Below, piece after piece: positions 26,277 to 36,482 of a stretch of DNA of 64,000 bases. Position numbers and translations under genes: made by a program. The notes under the pieces were generated by a model, which was not told where the DNA came from, did no database searches, and saw only the letters and a list, made by a program, of their open reading frames with translations. Source of the stretch: Shimia litoralis (GTDB lineage Bacteria; Pseudomonadota; Alphaproteobacteria; Rhodobacterales; Rhodobacteraceae); NCBI RefSeq assembly GCF_005518135.1, contig NZ_SULI01000003.1, forward strand, positions 236,235 through 300,234, in the 5' to 3' direction. Position 1 is the first letter of the stretch; each line of letters begins with the position of its first letter.

Positions 26277-27758
26277 ATGGCATCGGACAATTCAGGCAAC
26301 AGCTGGTCCACACTGGACAAAGATCTCAACAAGATTTCCAATATTGAATACGCAACGGCCTATGTTGCCAAACCAATGGTCGGATTGGGTGTAGCGCTTG
26401 TATTTATTGTGGTTGCAGGCCTTGCCGCCGGCATCTTTTTTGGCAGTTTTCCGTCGAACATGATCGTGGTCGCGGCCGCCGGATTTGGCGCATACATGGC
26501 CATCAACATCGGTGCCAACGATGTCGCCAACAACATGGGTCCCGCAGTGGGCGCGAATGCGCTGACAATGGGCGGCGCAATTGTCATCGCCGCATTGTTC
26601 GAAAGTGCCGGTGCACTATTGGCGGGCGGCGACGTGGTCTCGACGATTTCCAAGGGCATTATTGACCCTGCTGGCATCGAAAACTCGCAAATTTTCATCT
26701 GGGCCATGATGGCCGCTTTGATTTCGTCTGCCCTTTGGGTGAACTTGGCAACATTCGTGGGCGCGCCCGTCTCCACGACCCACTCTGTTGTGGGGGGCGT
26801 CATGGGCGCAGGGATCGCCGCCGCAGGGTTTGCCGCAGTGAATTGGCCCACAATGGGCAAAATCGCAGCATCTTGGGTCATTTCGCCAGTTTTGGGCGGC
26901 GCGATCGCCGCGGGCTGTTTGGCCTTTATCAAAGCCAAGATCATCTATCAGGAAGACAAGATCGCTGCTGCCCGCCGCTGGGTTCCAGTTCTGATCGCCA
27001 TTATGGCGGCTGCGTTTTCGTCATATCTTGCCCTCAAGGGCCTGAAACGGATCGTCAAGATCGACATTCAAACATCATTGCTGATTGGCCTGGCCTGTGG
27101 CGCGCTCACCTATGTGATTTCAGCCCCACTTGTGCGCAGACAATCCGAGGGGCTTGAAAACCGCAACAAATCTCTCAAGGTGTTGTTTGGTATTCCGCTG
27201 GTGTTTTCTGCGGCTCTTCTGTCATTTGCGCACGGTGCAAACGACGTGGCCAATGCTGTGGGGCCACTGGCCGCAATCGTCCACGCTTCGGAGTTCGGCG
27301 ATTTTTCTTCCAAGGTGGCCATTCCCACGTGGGTGATGATCATCGGCGCATTTGGGATCTCGTTTGGCCTGTTCTTGTTTGGGCCAAAACTGATCCGCAT
27401 GGTCGGATCCCAGATCACCAAACTGAACCCCATGCGCGCCTATTGCGTTGCCCTCTCGGCGGCGATCACCGTGATTGTCGCATCATGGTTGGGCCTGCCA
27501 GTATCCTCGACACACATCGCCGTCGGCGGTGTGTTTGGGGTCGGGTTCTTCCGCGAATGGCATGCCGAACGCCGATTGAAGAAATCGGCAGCTACGCGTG
27601 CTCCAGCCAAGCGCATCGCCCCCGAAGAGCGCCGCCGCCGCAAGCTGGTTCGCCGCAGCCACTTTATGACAATTGTCGCGGCATGGGTCATCACCGTGCC
27701 AGCAGCCGCATTGATGTCTGGAACGATCTTCTTGATCCTCAACGCGTTTATTCACTAG
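26277..27758 (+). CDS. Inorganic phosphate transporter, PiT family
   Basis: The protein is 493 residues from the ATG at 26277, with AGGGGG upstream. The two PiT signature repeats are present: GANDVANNMGPAVGA in the first half and GANDVANAVGPLAAI in the second, with the paired ending motifs APVSTTHSVVGGVMG and LPVSSTHIAVGGVFG. About ten to twelve transmembrane helices and a basic cytoplasmic loop (APAKRIAPEERRRRK) are visible. PiT carriers import phosphate with H+ or Na+ across the inner membrane. The gene is monocistronic, and the repeats upstream suggest phosphate control. Confidence 0.95.
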   Translation: MASDNSGNSWSTLDKDLNKISNIEYATAYVAKPMVGLGVALVFIVVAGLAAGIFFGSFPSNMIVVAAAGFGAYMAINIGANDVANNMGPAVGANALTMGGAIVIAALFESAGALLAGGDVVSTISKGIIDPAGIENSQIFIWAMMAALISSALWVNLATFVGAPVSTTHSVVGGVMGAGIAAAGFAAVNWPTMGKIAASWVISPVLGGAIAAGCLAFIKAKIIYQEDKIAAARRWVPVLIAIMAAAFSSYLALKGLKRIVKIDIQTSLLIGLACGALTYVISAPLVRRQSEGLENRNKSLKVLFGIPLVFSAALLSFAHGANDVANAVGPLAAIVHASEFGDFSSKVAIPTWVMIIGAFGISFGLFLFGPKLIRMVGSQITKLNPMRAYCVALSAAITVIVASWLGLPVSSTHIAVGGVFGVGFFREWHAERRLKKSAATRAPAKRIAPEERRRRKLVRRSHFMTIVAAWVITVPAAALMSGTIFLILNAFIH

Positions 27759-27770
27759 TCACCAAATCAC

Positions 27771-27816
27771 GCACCCTCGCGATAGTGACCTGAACTCAGG
27801 CCCATCGCGTGGGTGC
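27771..27816. terminator. Long dyad between the phosphate transporter and gnd
   Basis: GCACCC-T-CGCGAT pairs with ATCGCG-T-GGGTGC across a 20-base loop, between two convergent genes. It lacks a T-tract, so its termination strength is uncertain. Confidence 0.4.
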
Positions 27817-27830
27817 ATCAGATGACAAGA

Positions 27831-29243
27831 TCACGTTTCTGACGTCCCCCACGGGCCATGATGACGTCCTTGTGCATCGACGCGCTCGAAGCCGTGGGCA
27901 CCGAAAAAGTCCCGCTGAGCCTGAATAAGATTGGTCGTGCCGCGCCCACATCGCAAGCTGTCATACCATCCCAGTACCGCAGATAATGCAGGCACTGGCC
28001 ATCCGGCCATTACCGCGGCACCGACAACCTTGCGGAGCGCAGGGATCCCCGTGTCCAAACGTGGTTGCAGCTTGTCCGACAACACCAACGATCCGGCAGG
28101 CATTTTTTGGCCAAGCACCTCAGCCAAGTCATCCAGAAGCTCTGATCGAATAATACAGCCGGCGCGCCAAATCTTGGCGATTTCCGCAAGATCGAGCGCC
28201 CAGTCATATTCCTCGGACGCTGCCTGCATCACCGCAAACCCTTGTGCGTGCGCCAGAATGCGCGCCGCTTCAAACGCCGCAGCAAGTGTGCGTTGGTCCG
28301 GGACGTCCTGTGCGAGTGTGCCGCCAGACAAAATGGATTGTGCCAACTCGCGCGCACCTTTGTCTGCTGACCAGCTTCGTGCGCCGACGGCGGCTTCGAT
28401 ACCGCTGGCAGATTGCCCCAATTTGAGGGCCTCGATCACTGTCCAACGTCCGGTTCCTTTTTGACCGGCTTGATCTTGGATCACATCAACCATTGCTTGC
28501 CCCGTTTCGGGGTCAACTGCGTGCAAGACCTCTGCAGATGCTTCGATCAGATAACTCTGCAGAGGGCCCTTGTTCCATTCTGCAAACATCGTACCGATGT
28601 CGTGGGCAGACCACCCTGCCCCGTCACGCAAAACACCATAAATTTCTGCGATCATTTGCATATCGGCGTATTCGATCCCGTTGTGGACCGTTTTCACAAA
28701 ATGTCCGGCCCCGTCTGGGCCAAGATGCGCAACACAGGGCGTGCCCTCAAACTTGGCCGCAATCGCCTGGGCCATGGGCTTGAGCTGTTGCCAACTGTGC
28801 GTGGTGCCACCAACCATCATCGACGGACCATGACGTGCACCTTTTTCACCGCCGGACACGCCCATCCCCACATAATGGATATCTTTGACCTGAAGATCGG
28901 CAAAGCGGCGGCGTGTGGCGTTGAAATCTGCGTTCCCCGCATCGATGATCGTGTCGCCTTGATCCAGCAGGGGCAGCACTTTTTCAATCATCTGATCCAT
29001 CGGTTTTCCGGATGGGATCATGAATAAGATAACACGCGGTATGGCAAGTGATCCGACCAGTGACTCGAGCGTCTCACAGGGCACAATGTGTGATCCCAGA
29101 GATCCTGCTTCACGGACGAAATCAGGTATCCAGTCCACCTCGCGGTTACTGACAGCCACGTCAAACCCGTGCTCCGCAAAATTAAGCGCCAATGCGCTTC
29201 CCATGGTGCCAAGGCCGTAGACCCCGATTTTTGCCTGCTTCAT
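27831..29243 (-). CDS. gnd: 6-phosphogluconate dehydrogenase, decarboxylating
   Basis: The 470-residue enzyme converts 6-phosphogluconate to ribulose 5-phosphate with NADP+ reduction. It has the Rossmann motif GLGTMG at 10-15, GMGVSGGEKGARHGPSMM (signature for substrate binding), and catalytic Lys and Asn in HFVKTVHNGIEYADMQ. The length is that of the long, dimeric form. It is transcribed from its own start at 29243, 81 bases from the 2-dehydropantoate reductase gene upstream. The assignment is secure. Confidence 0.96.
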   Translation of the reverse strand: MKQAKIGVYGLGTMGSALALNFAEHGFDVAVSNREVDWIPDFVREAGSLGSHIVPCETLESLVGSLAIPRVILFMIPSGKPMDQMIEKVLPLLDQGDTIIDAGNADFNATRRRFADLQVKDIHYVGMGVSGGEKGARHGPSMMVGGTTHSWQQLKPMAQAIAAKFEGTPCVAHLGPDGAGHFVKTVHNGIEYADMQMIAEIYGVLRDGAGWSAHDIGTMFAEWNKGPLQSYLIEASAEVLHAVDPETGQAMVDVIQDQAGQKGTGRWTVIEALKLGQSASGIEAAVGARSWSADKGARELAQSILSGGTLAQDVPDQRTLAAAFEAARILAHAQGFAVMQAASEEYDWALDLAEIAKIWRAGCIIRSELLDDLAEVLGQKMPAGSLVLSDKLQPRLDTGIPALRKVVGAAVMAGWPVPALSAVLGWYDSLRCGRGTTNLIQAQRDFFGAHGFERVDAQGRHHGPWGTSET

Positions 29244-29323
29244 GGTGCGTGTCTCCGTGCCGGATGTATTTCGAATGACACCCTACATTGCGCCGAAAAC
29301 CCCTTGACTGCAAGGGCTTGCGC

Positions 29324-30352
29324 CTATGGCCGGACTTGTTTTGGGGTAAGCTTCGGCGCCCCGGACCCGGCGGTTTCGGCCACGCGAATAAGGGCGGCAA
29401 CATGTGCGTTGATCGGAACCGGAACACCTTTTTGCTTGGCCAGTTCCACAATCAGCCCCTGAAGCTCTTCGATCTCGGTCATGCGCCCCATCTCAAGATC
29501 TTCCCACATTGAGCTTCTGGCGCGCGGATCAATGGTCAGCATTGCGCGCGCCACACGATTGAACAGCACGGATGGGAGCCGTAAAATTTTCGGCAAAAAT
29601 CGAACGGGCAGCGCCACTGGCAGGGGGACAACCACCTTGATCTCGGCTTTTTCAAGAACTTTGACGGCCTCGGCCATTTGGTCAGACATAAGACGGCGCC
29701 ACGCCATACTGCGCAGTTGCTCTCGGAGCGTCAGCCCCGACAGGGCATTCAGCGCATTGTTCAGATTGATCAGAAGTTTGCCCCATTGAATGGGCGTCAT
29801 TTCACTGCGCTCATGGATCGGCATGTCTGGCACCGACAGACTGCGCGCCACATGATCGGGACCTTTTGCAATCACGATGTCACCGCTGGTACCACGATGG
29901 AACCGCCCGCCCCCCATGTTGACCACATTAAACGGCACCATCCCGGCGCGCACATCACGATCTGGGAGTGCCGCGTTCAAAATGGCAGCATTCCCGACGC
30001 CATTTTGCAGACTGACGACGATGGCCTCTTTGGGGGCGTGTGTACGGATCAACTGTGCCATGTCTTCGGTCGCACCGCTTTTGACGGTGACCAAAACAAT
30101 ATCTGCACTGGCAAGGCACTCTGGGTCAGACGCCATCGCAAACAAGTCCGGCGAGAGCTCTTCGTCCAAATCCAGAAAATCAGTTAACGTCAGACCTTGA
30201 CGCGAAATCTCGTCAACCATGCGCTCTCGCATCAAGAATGTGACCCGATGTGCCCCGCGTACCAGCATGCCACCAACAAAACATCCGATGCTGCCGGCCC
30301 CCGCGATAACGATATGTGGATGGACCTCGTTGTGGTCTGGTTCTTTGGTCAT
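29324..30352 (-). CDS. 2-dehydropantoate 2-reductase family protein
   Basis: The 342-residue protein has an N-terminal NADP-binding GAGSIGCFVGG and a C-terminal PanE/ApbA helical domain. SLQNGVGNAAIL and the catalytic Lys in WGKLLINLNNALNAL match the family. PanE reduces ketopantoate for pantothenate and CoA synthesis, but the family includes reductases for other 2-oxo acids, and there is no pan gene nearby. It precedes gnd on the same strand. I am sure of the family and not of the substrate. Confidence 0.86.
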   Translation of the reverse strand: MTKEPDHNEVHPHIVIAGAGSIGCFVGGMLVRGAHRVTFLMRERMVDEISRQGLTLTDFLDLDEELSPDLFAMASDPECLASADIVLVTVKSGATEDMAQLIRTHAPKEAIVVSLQNGVGNAAILNAALPDRDVRAGMVPFNVVNMGGGRFHRGTSGDIVIAKGPDHVARSLSVPDMPIHERSEMTPIQWGKLLINLNNALNALSGLTLREQLRSMAWRRLMSDQMAEAVKVLEKAEIKVVVPLPVALPVRFLPKILRLPSVLFNRVARAMLTIDPRARSSMWEDLEMGRMTEIEELQGLIVELAKQKGVPVPINAHVAALIRVAETAGSGAPKLTPKQVRP

Positions 30353-30556
30353 AGCGTCCTCGAGATGCTGCAGGACTTACCCCTGCACTATCCATGGAAA
30401 ATCCCGAAACTCGTCACCCACACATCAAGACGGTCGAAAAGCCGTCCAGATAAATCACTCAAACTGATTAAAGCCGATTTAAGGCAATATTGTGATGATT
30501 GAGCAGAAAATGCAAACCTCGCGTAAAACGCGCATCAAACAACAGACCTGGCCACA

Positions 30557-30590
30557 TAAAAACGGCCCCAAACAAGGTTTGAGGCCGTTC
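30557..30590 (-). terminator. Terminator of argDF
   Basis: On the reverse strand GAACGGCCTCAAACC, a short loop and TTTGGGGCCGTTTTTATG form a hairpin with a T-tract, 19 bases after the argF stop. Confidence 0.8.
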
Positions 30591-30609
30591 AGTTCAAATG
30601 TAGAGAGCC

Positions 30610-31536
30610 TTACGCGCCGATACACCAGCGCATGACCGCTTTTTGGGCATGCAATCTGTTTTCAGCTTCATCAAAGACAACGGAATGAGCGCCGTCCATG
30701 ACCGCGCTTGTGGCTTCTTCATCGCGATGTGCAGGCAAACAATGCATAAACAACGCATCCGGTTTTGCGTGTGCCATCAGTTCGTCATTGACCTGATACG
30801 GCCGCAGCTGATTGTGCCGACGCTCGCGTGCGGATTGGGCGTCATGCATCGACACCCATGTATCGGTGACAACAAGGTCTGCACCTTGCACAGCCTTGAC
30901 AGGGTCTCGTTCGATTTCGACCTTTGCGCCCTTGGAGCGCGCGAGATCTACAAACTCCTGCTCGGGATCCAACACTTGTGGACCGGTAAACGTCACATCA
31001 AACCCGAATTGACCGGCGGCATGCAGGAACGATGCGCAGACATTGTTGCCGTCCCCAGACCACACCACTTTTTTGCCCGCAATCGAACCGCGGTGCTCTT
31101 CATAGGTCAGGATATCGGCCATGATTTGGCACGGGTGGGTCCGATCGGTAAGGCCATTGATGACCGGCACATCAGAGTATTCAGCCAGTTCCAGAAGAAC
31201 CTGCTCTTCAAATGTCCGGATCATGATCATGTCCACATAGCGGCTGAGAACACGCGCGGTATCGGCAATCGTTTCCCCGTGCCCCAGCTGCATTTCCTTG
31301 CCAGACAGCACCATGGTTTGTCCGCCCATCTGACGGACACCAACATCAAACGAAACGCGTGTCCGTGTGGATGGTTTTTCAAAAATCAACGCCACCATGC
31401 GATCCTTGAGCGGCTGATCGGCGTCCAACGCCCCTTTGGGCAGTCCGTTGCGCGCATTTTTGACGGCTTTGGCACTGTCGATCATGCCCCGAAGATCGGA
31501 CACACCCGTTTTGTGAATATCTAGAAAATGGTTCAT
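30610..31536 (-). CDS. argF: Ornithine carbamoyltransferase
   Basis: The 308-residue enzyme makes citrulline from ornithine and carbamoyl phosphate. It has the carbamoyl-phosphate motif STRTR at 56-60, [11 protein letters not shown], a Val/Asp ornithine loop, and [10 protein letters not shown] near the C-terminus with the catalytic Cys. It lies four bases after argD in one operon, a standard pairing in this group, and is closed by a good terminator. carB, which helps make carbamoyl phosphate, is also in the window. Confidence 0.97.
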   Translation of the reverse strand: MNHFLDIHKTGVSDLRGMIDSAKAVKNARNGLPKGALDADQPLKDRMVALIFEKPSTRTRVSFDVGVRQMGGQTMVLSGKEMQLGHGETIADTARVLSRYVDMIMIRTFEEQVLLELAEYSDVPVINGLTDRTHPCQIMADILTYEEHRGSIAGKKVVWSGDGNNVCASFLHAAGQFGFDVTFTGPQVLDPEQEFVDLARSKGAKVEIERDPVKAVQGADLVVTDTWVSMHDAQSARERRHNQLRPYQVNDELMAHAKPDALFMHCLPAHRDEEATSAVMDGAHSVVFDEAENRLHAQKAVMRWCIGA

Positions 31537-31540
31537 CGTC

Positions 31541-32722
31541 TTAATCCTTTTGCGCTGCGACTTGGATCGCTGCCTGCTCTAGCCGCTCTACAGCTTGCGT
31601 AATTTCATCATCAGTAATGTTCAGCGGTGGCAACAAGCGCACCACATTGTCGGCTGCCGGAACGGTGACGACTTGGGCGTCATATCCGGCATTCACCACA
31701 TCCATGTTCAGTGCCTTGCACTTGAGGCCCAGCATCAGTCCGGTGCCACGCACTTCTTCGAAAACATCGGGATGCGACGCCACCAAACCTTCGAGTTTTT
31801 GGCGGAACAATCCACTTTTGCGCATCACATCCGACAGAAACTCTGGTGTTGCCACCGTGTTCATGACCGCATTGCCCACCGCGCACGCCAACGGATTACC
31901 GCCATATGTGGACCCATGCGTGCCTGCGGTCATCCCGCTGGCGGCGTCTTGCGTGGCCAGCACTGCCCCCAAAGGAAAGCCCCCGCCGATGCCTTTGGCG
32001 ACCATCATGATATCAGGTGTAATTCCGGCCCACTCATGCGCAAACAATTTGCCAGTCCGGCCAACGCCACATTGGACCTCGTCCAAGATCAGCAGAACGC
32101 CCGCTTCCTCACAGATATGACGCAGCTCTCTCAGGTCATCATCTTCCATTGGGCGGATGCCACCCTCGCCTTGGACAGGCTCTACAATGACCGCAGCAGT
32201 GGTGTCGGTGATCGCGTCGTTTACTGCCGCAATGTCCCCCCATGTCAAATGCGAGAACCCGGGCAGAAGCGGGCCAAATCCTTTGGTCAACTTTTCTCCA
32301 CCGGCCGCTGCGATTCCCGCCGAAGACCGGCCGTGGAACGACCCTTCAAAACCAAGAATATCGACCTTTTCGGGATGTCCTTTGTCAAACCAATATTTCC
32401 GCGCCATCTTGACCGCAAGCTCGCACGCTTCGGTGCCAGAGTTGGTAAAGAACACGGTATCAGCAAAGCTTTGCGCGACCAGCGCATCGGCCAGCGTCTG
32501 CTGTTGGGGTATATTATACAGGTTAGACACATGCCAAAGCGCCTGCGCTTGTTCGGTCAGCGCGGACACAAGCGTCGGGTTCGCATGGCCAAGCACATTG
32601 ACCGCGATCCCCGCTCCCAAATCCAGAAAACGTCGGCCATCTGCCTCGGTCATCCAAACGCCTTCGCCTTTGACAAAGGTCAAATCAGCACGGTTATAAG
32701 TCGGCAAAACAGAGGGGATCAT
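31541..32722 (-). CDS. argD: Acetylornithine aminotransferase
   Basis: The 393-residue class III PLP aminotransferase has [16 protein letters not shown], the [18 protein letters not shown] segment and the Schiff-base Lys in [14 protein letters not shown]. ArgD converts N-acetylglutamate semialdehyde to N-acetylornithine. The ATG at 32722 is clear, and argF follows immediately, which separates it from ornithine or beta-alanine aminotransferases of the same class. A perfect FNR-type string in its codons 14-18 is taken as chance. Confidence 0.94.
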   Translation of the reverse strand: MIPSVLPTYNRADLTFVKGEGVWMTEADGRRFLDLGAGIAVNVLGHANPTLVSALTEQAQALWHVSNLYNIPQQQTLADALVAQSFADTVFFTNSGTEACELAVKMARKYWFDKGHPEKVDILGFEGSFHGRSSAGIAAAGGEKLTKGFGPLLPGFSHLTWGDIAAVNDAITDTTAAVIVEPVQGEGGIRPMEDDDLRELRHICEEAGVLLILDEVQCGVGRTGKLFAHEWAGITPDIMMVAKGIGGGFPLGAVLATQDAASGMTAGTHGSTYGGNPLACAVGNAVMNTVATPEFLSDVMRKSGLFRQKLEGLVASHPDVFEEVRGTGLMLGLKCKALNMDVVNAGYDAQVVTVPAADNVVRLLPPLNITDDEITQAVERLEQAAIQVAAQKD

Positions 32723-33021
32723 GGTCCTGTCCTTAGATAAAGAAGCCCCGTGGTTGCCCCACGCGAGCGATCAAGTCAACAATGTCGGAATAATCTGCGC
32801 GCATCAGGCGCAATTTAGGGATACATATTGCTGCGCATGCGCAACATTCCAATCACAACCGCTTTAGCGGCGTCGGTCACATCGAAGGCGTCGAAGGCCA
32901 AAATATGTTTGATTGGTATCCATGGCGTCTCTTTAGCCAGATCGGCACACTTTGAGAACCCCTATTTTGCGCGGCGTTTCTTTTCCTTTGCCAGCGAACG
33001 CGCACAGGATATGTCAACAAC
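32723..33021. other. Divergent intergenic region between argD and the EamA transporter
   Basis: About 300 bases without a supported gene. A forward open frame (32828-33064) crosses into the transporter start but has no ribosome site and no recognisable protein. Promoters for both flanking genes should be here. Confidence 0.4.
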
Positions 33022-33894
33022 ATGGGAACTTCTGATCACAAGCCAGCCCTTGCGGCACTGTTGACTGTCTGTGCGTCTGCGTTTGTCGCCGGCACCACAT
33101 TGTTGGCCAAAGCCTTGGGGACAGGTGTGCTCGGCACGCCTTTACACGCGCTACAAATCAGCCAAGGGCGGTTTATGTTCGCCTTTTTGATATTTGCGTG
33201 CGTGGCTGTCCTGCGTCGCCCAACCATCACACGCCCCGCGTTGGGTCTTCATGTCGGGCGCTCGGCACTCGGTTGGGGTGGTGTGACGCTCATGTTTGCG
33301 TCAGCTGCTTTTATCCCGCTATCGGATGCAACCGCGATCAGTTTTCTGAATCCGGTGATTGGCATGATGCTCGCCATTCCGTTTTTGGGAGAGCGCGTCG
33401 GCCCATGGCGGATCTTTTCGGCTGGCTTGGCTCTGCTGGGTGCAATCATTCTGATGCGTCCCGGCGCTGGTGCCATTCAGGCCGGAGCTTTGCTGGCGGT
33501 ATGTGCGGCCATCATGATGGGGTCTGAGCTCATTTTCATCAAATTGCTATCGCGGCGGGAAAAGCCGTTTCAAATTTTGCTCATCAACAACACAATTGGC
33601 GTGATCCTTGCATCGGTGGCGGCATATTTTGTCTGGCAGACTGCGACACCTGTTCAATGGATCGCTCTTGCTGCGATTGGGGCGCTGATGGCCGCTGCGC
33701 AAACGTGCTTTGTGAATGCGATGCGCTTTGCGGATGCCAGCTTTGTGTCGCCGTTTTTTTATACGACGTTAGCCTTTGCCACGCTTTACGACGTGATCTT
33801 GTTCAACGTGATCCCAGACGCCATTTCTTGGGCTGGCGCCGCCCTGATCCTGATCAGCGCGGCCATTCTGGCGTGGCGGGAAACACGGCGCTAG
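33022..33894 (+). CDS. DMT-superfamily (EamA) transporter
   Basis: The 290-residue inner-membrane protein has ten predicted helices in two EamA repeats, with the conserved IPLSDATAISFLNPVIGMMLA segment (short: SDATAISFLNPV) in the first half and ADASFVSPFFYTTLAFATLYD-like text in the second. Members export amino acids, nucleobases or other metabolites. Nothing adjacent fixes a substrate. The ATG at 33022 is at the start of a short hydrophilic lead. It converges on the ABC permease gene. Confidence 0.87.
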   Translation: MGTSDHKPALAALLTVCASAFVAGTTLLAKALGTGVLGTPLHALQISQGRFMFAFLIFACVAVLRRPTITRPALGLHVGRSALGWGGVTLMFASAAFIPLSDATAISFLNPVIGMMLAIPFLGERVGPWRIFSAGLALLGAIILMRPGAGAIQAGALLAVCAAIMMGSELIFIKLLSRREKPFQILLINNTIGVILASVAAYFVWQTATPVQWIALAAIGALMAAAQTCFVNAMRFADASFVSPFFYTTLAFATLYDVILFNVIPDAISWAGAALILISAAILAWRETRR

Positions 33895-33911
33895 AGACCC
33901 GCGAAGGTCGC

Positions 33912-34712
33912 CTAGGTCTTAAGCCGATATCCTGTTCGGATCATTTGCCACGCCGCAAAAATCAGGACGGCACAAGCACCGGACACAACCGCCAACCCCA
34001 ACCAAGGGTTCGAGTCTGAGACGCCGATCAAACCAAACCGTGCCCCATCAATCAGATAAAAGATTGGGTTTAGACGTGTAAAAGTTTCAAGAACCGGTGG
34101 CAGGGCCTGAACCGAATAAAACGTACCGGATAAGAAAGCCAAAGGTGTCACAATAAAGTTGGTGATGGCCGCCATCTGATCGAATTTGTTCGCGAAAATA
34201 CCAGCGATCACCCCAACAGCCCCCAAAAACACACCGCCAAGCGTCACGAATACCAGCGCCCAAACGGGATGTGAAATACCGATCCCAAGTGTCAGCCAAA
34301 GCCCGACCGAGATGGCGCTTGCCACAAACAGCCCACGCGCCACACCACCGGCAAGATACCCGAGAACCAATTCAAGCGGCGCAAGCGGGGGCATCAACGT
34401 GTCGACGATGTTGCCCTGAACCTTTGAGATCACCAACGACGAGGACGTATTGGCAAAACTATTTTGGATGACCGCCATCATCAGGATACCCGGCGCGAGA
34501 AACTCGATAAAGGGCACGCCCATTACGTCGCCACGACGCGGCCCGATCGCAATGTTAAAGATCATAAGAAACAGCCCCGCCGTCACCAAGGGTGCCAAAA
34601 GCGTTTGTGTCCACACCACCACAAACCGCGAAATTTCTCGCGATGCCAGCGTGTACAGCCCAAGCCAATTGACCCGACCGAACCGACGAACACCCATTTC
34701 AACCTGATTCAT
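33912..34712 (-). CDS. ABC-2 type transporter permease
   Basis: From the ATG at 34712, with AGAGG upstream, the protein is 266 residues; a longer frame into gcrA is rejected. Six transmembrane helices and the ABC-2 features FLAPGILMMAVIQNSF and LSGTFYSVQALPPVL are visible, as in drug or polysaccharide exporters of the NodJ/YadH type. The ATP-binding subunit gene, usually adjacent, is not in this window. It is therefore an orphan permease or the ATPase is elsewhere. Confidence 0.88.
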   Translation of the reverse strand: MNQVEMGVRRFGRVNWLGLYTLASREISRFVVVWTQTLLAPLVTAGLFLMIFNIAIGPRRGDVMGVPFIEFLAPGILMMAVIQNSFANTSSSLVISKVQGNIVDTLMPPLAPLELVLGYLAGGVARGLFVASAISVGLWLTLGIGISHPVWALVFVTLGGVFLGAVGVIAGIFANKFDQMAAITNFIVTPLAFLSGTFYSVQALPPVLETFTRLNPIFYLIDGARFGLIGVSDSNPWLGLAVVSGACAVLIFAAWQMIRTGYRLKT

Positions 34713-34840
34713 TGCCTCTTGGCCCCCGATAGACTGATTCTCTGCCTTGTAACTCGGGCAGGGGTGTCTAAAATAGGGCTCTGACGAAGAAATGCGAGGC
34801 GGTTCCGGAGAGGACCGCTTTTTAGCTAAGGAAACAGTGT

Positions 34841-35425
34841 ATGTCCTGGACCGACGAGCGTGTAGAGCTGTTGAAAAAAATGTGGGGCGAAGGCCAGTCT
34901 GCGAGCCAGATCGCCAAAGAGCTTGGCGGTGTGACACGCAATGCTGTGATCGGCAAAGTCCATCGCTTGGGCCTGTCCAATCGTACAACGCCCAACAAAG
35001 CCGATGCAAAACCGAAGGCAGAGCCAAAGGCCAAGCCGACGCCAAAACCCAAGGTCGCGGTCAAGCCGGCACCTGCGCCTGAACCTAAACCCGAACCAAA
35101 GACAGAACCCGCTGTGCCGCAAAAGCCAGCAATGTCTGCGGCGCGACGGGCGATTATTCCTGCGGGACAACCTTTGCCACCGCAACCGTCTGCCAATGAA
35201 ATCAGCCCCGAGGCTTTGGCCAAAGTCAACGAAGTCGAGAAGACCGCGAAAAAGCTGTCTTTGATGGAACTGACCGAACACACGTGCAAATGGCCCGTTG
35301 GCGATCCGGCCACAGACGAATTTTGGTTCTGCGGCCTGAATGTGCAAGCGGGCAAGCCATATTGCGAGGCCCACGTCGGCGTTGCCTTCCAACCGATGTC
35401 GTCGCGCCGCGATCGCAAACGCTGA
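34841..35425 (+). CDS. gcrA: Cell-cycle regulator GcrA
   Basis: The 194-residue protein begins MSWTDERVELLKKMWGEGQSA (helix-turn-helix, residues 1-45), with the GGVTRNAVIGKVHRLGL recognition part. A long Lys/Pro-rich linker (about 50-100) follows, and then a C-terminal zinc-like domain CKWPVGDP...FWFCG...YCEAH that contacts sigma-70 region 2. GcrA works with the methyltransferase CcrM to activate cell-cycle promoters in alphaproteobacteria. The linker is rich in repeated KPKAEPK-type units. The start follows TAAGGA. Confidence 0.96.
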   Translation: MSWTDERVELLKKMWGEGQSASQIAKELGGVTRNAVIGKVHRLGLSNRTTPNKADAKPKAEPKAKPTPKPKVAVKPAPAPEPKPEPKTEPAVPQKPAMSAARRAIIPAGQPLPPQPSANEISPEALAKVNEVEKTAKKLSLMELTEHTCKWPVGDPATDEFWFCGLNVQAGKPYCEAHVGVAFQPMSSRRDRKR

Positions 35426-35452
35426 ACGCCAGCACGGAAACCTATGTGATGT

Positions 35453-35486
35453 ACCCTCCAAAGCCATGCTTTGGAGGGTATTTTCA
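35453..35486 (+). terminator. Terminator of gcrA
   Basis: CCCTCCAAAGC, loop CAT and GCTTTGGAGGG form an 11-bp perfect stem followed by TATTTTCATT. Confidence 0.88.
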
Positions 35487-36242
35487 TTAGGGCGTTGATT
35501 GCGCGTCAAACTGACCACGCAGATGGGCTGCCCTCTCAAAAAAAGTGTCTCGCACGTCAGCGGCATATGGATTGGAGGCCTCAATCGCATCAAGCACCGC
35601 AGCCGAGTCATCTTTCACCATATTCACTGCATCCACCAGACAATCAAAGCTGGCAGTGGTCATTCGGTCAGGCAGCGGACCCATTTCCACAATCACCTTG
35701 GCAATCAAGTGGGTCAGGCCCTGAACGGTCGCCAACTCTTGGTCATGTTCCCGCGCGGTCGTGACAATCACGTCCAATCCAAGGCGGCGTAGAAAGGCCG
35801 AAACCCAGCGCCAGCGCGTGCCCCGCACAGGACAAAGTGCAATCTTTTTCCCGGCCACTGTATTGCCAATACTCTGCGGGCCAAACAACGGATGCGTTCC
35901 AACAATTTCGATATGCGCTGGAATAAGCTCCACCATAATCGCCATAGGGTGCATTTTGACCGAACCGACATCCACCAACAGGGTGCCCTCTGCCAGCATC
36001 GGCCCGAGTTCCAGGCAAAGCCCCCGCATCGCCGCCACGGGCACCGCAAGCACAACCACATCACAGCGCGCGATATCTTGCAGAGGCCCCATCGCAATGT
36101 CTGATCCATCTGCCAGCGTTGCGTGTGTATAGGCGGGGTCATGCACCTTAAGATCAAAATGCGGTCCAAGCACCTCTGCCACAAGCCGACCAAAGGCCCC
36201 AAAGCCGACAATTCCCAAACGTTGTCTTTCCAAAAGTTCCAC
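35487..36242 (-). CDS. tyrA: Prephenate/arogenate dehydrogenase family protein
   Basis: The 251-residue protein starts with a GTG at 36242 after GGGAAA. It has a Rossmann motif GIVGFGAFG, DVVVLAVPVAAM, DVGSVKMHP and THPLFGPQS, then HDQELATVQGLTH in the helical domain. These match the short NAD(P)-dependent prephenate or arogenate dehydrogenases of tyrosine synthesis. The product lacks a chorismate-mutase domain. It stands alone, back to back with gcrA, so regulation with other aromatic genes is not visible. Confidence 0.85.
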   Translation of the reverse strand: MELLERQRLGIVGFGAFGRLVAEVLGPHFDLKVHDPAYTHATLADGSDIAMGPLQDIARCDVVVLAVPVAAMRGLCLELGPMLAEGTLLVDVGSVKMHPMAIMVELIPAHIEIVGTHPLFGPQSIGNTVAGKKIALCPVRGTRWRWVSAFLRRLGLDVIVTTAREHDQELATVQGLTHLIAKVIVEMGPLPDRMTTASFDCLVDAVNMVKDDSAAVLDAIEASNPYAADVRDTFFERAAHLRGQFDAQSTP

Positions 36243-36482
36243 AACAATTTCCCGTGTACTGGGCCGCGCAATCGGGAAAATCTGCCTCTGTATTCAATCC
36301 CCGACCATGCGGCGATTGAATATACTTACGACCCCGCCACTTATGTGAGCAGGGGATAATACGCGATAGAAAAGAGGCAATGACGTGTCATGCGGGTTAG
36401 GTCTCATATTGGTCGGGTGCCTGTCAAGAAGCGTCAACCAATTGGTTCTACCCCGTCGGCATATCCACCCGCCCAGCTGCGC

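Noticed and set aside
32670..32683. Perfect FNR-type palindrome TTGAC-N4-GTCAA inside argD
   Set aside because: It lies in codons 14-18 of argD on the coding strand side, not before any gene start, and the bases are explained by the conserved TFVKGEG residues.
32828..33064. 78-codon frame upstream of the EamA transporter
   Set aside because: It overlaps the transporter start in another frame, lacks a ribosome site and has no recognisable composition.
35495..35512. TTGAT-N5-GTCAA near the tyrA 3' end
   Set aside because: The spacer is five bases, not four, and the site is inside the tyrA 3' coding end.
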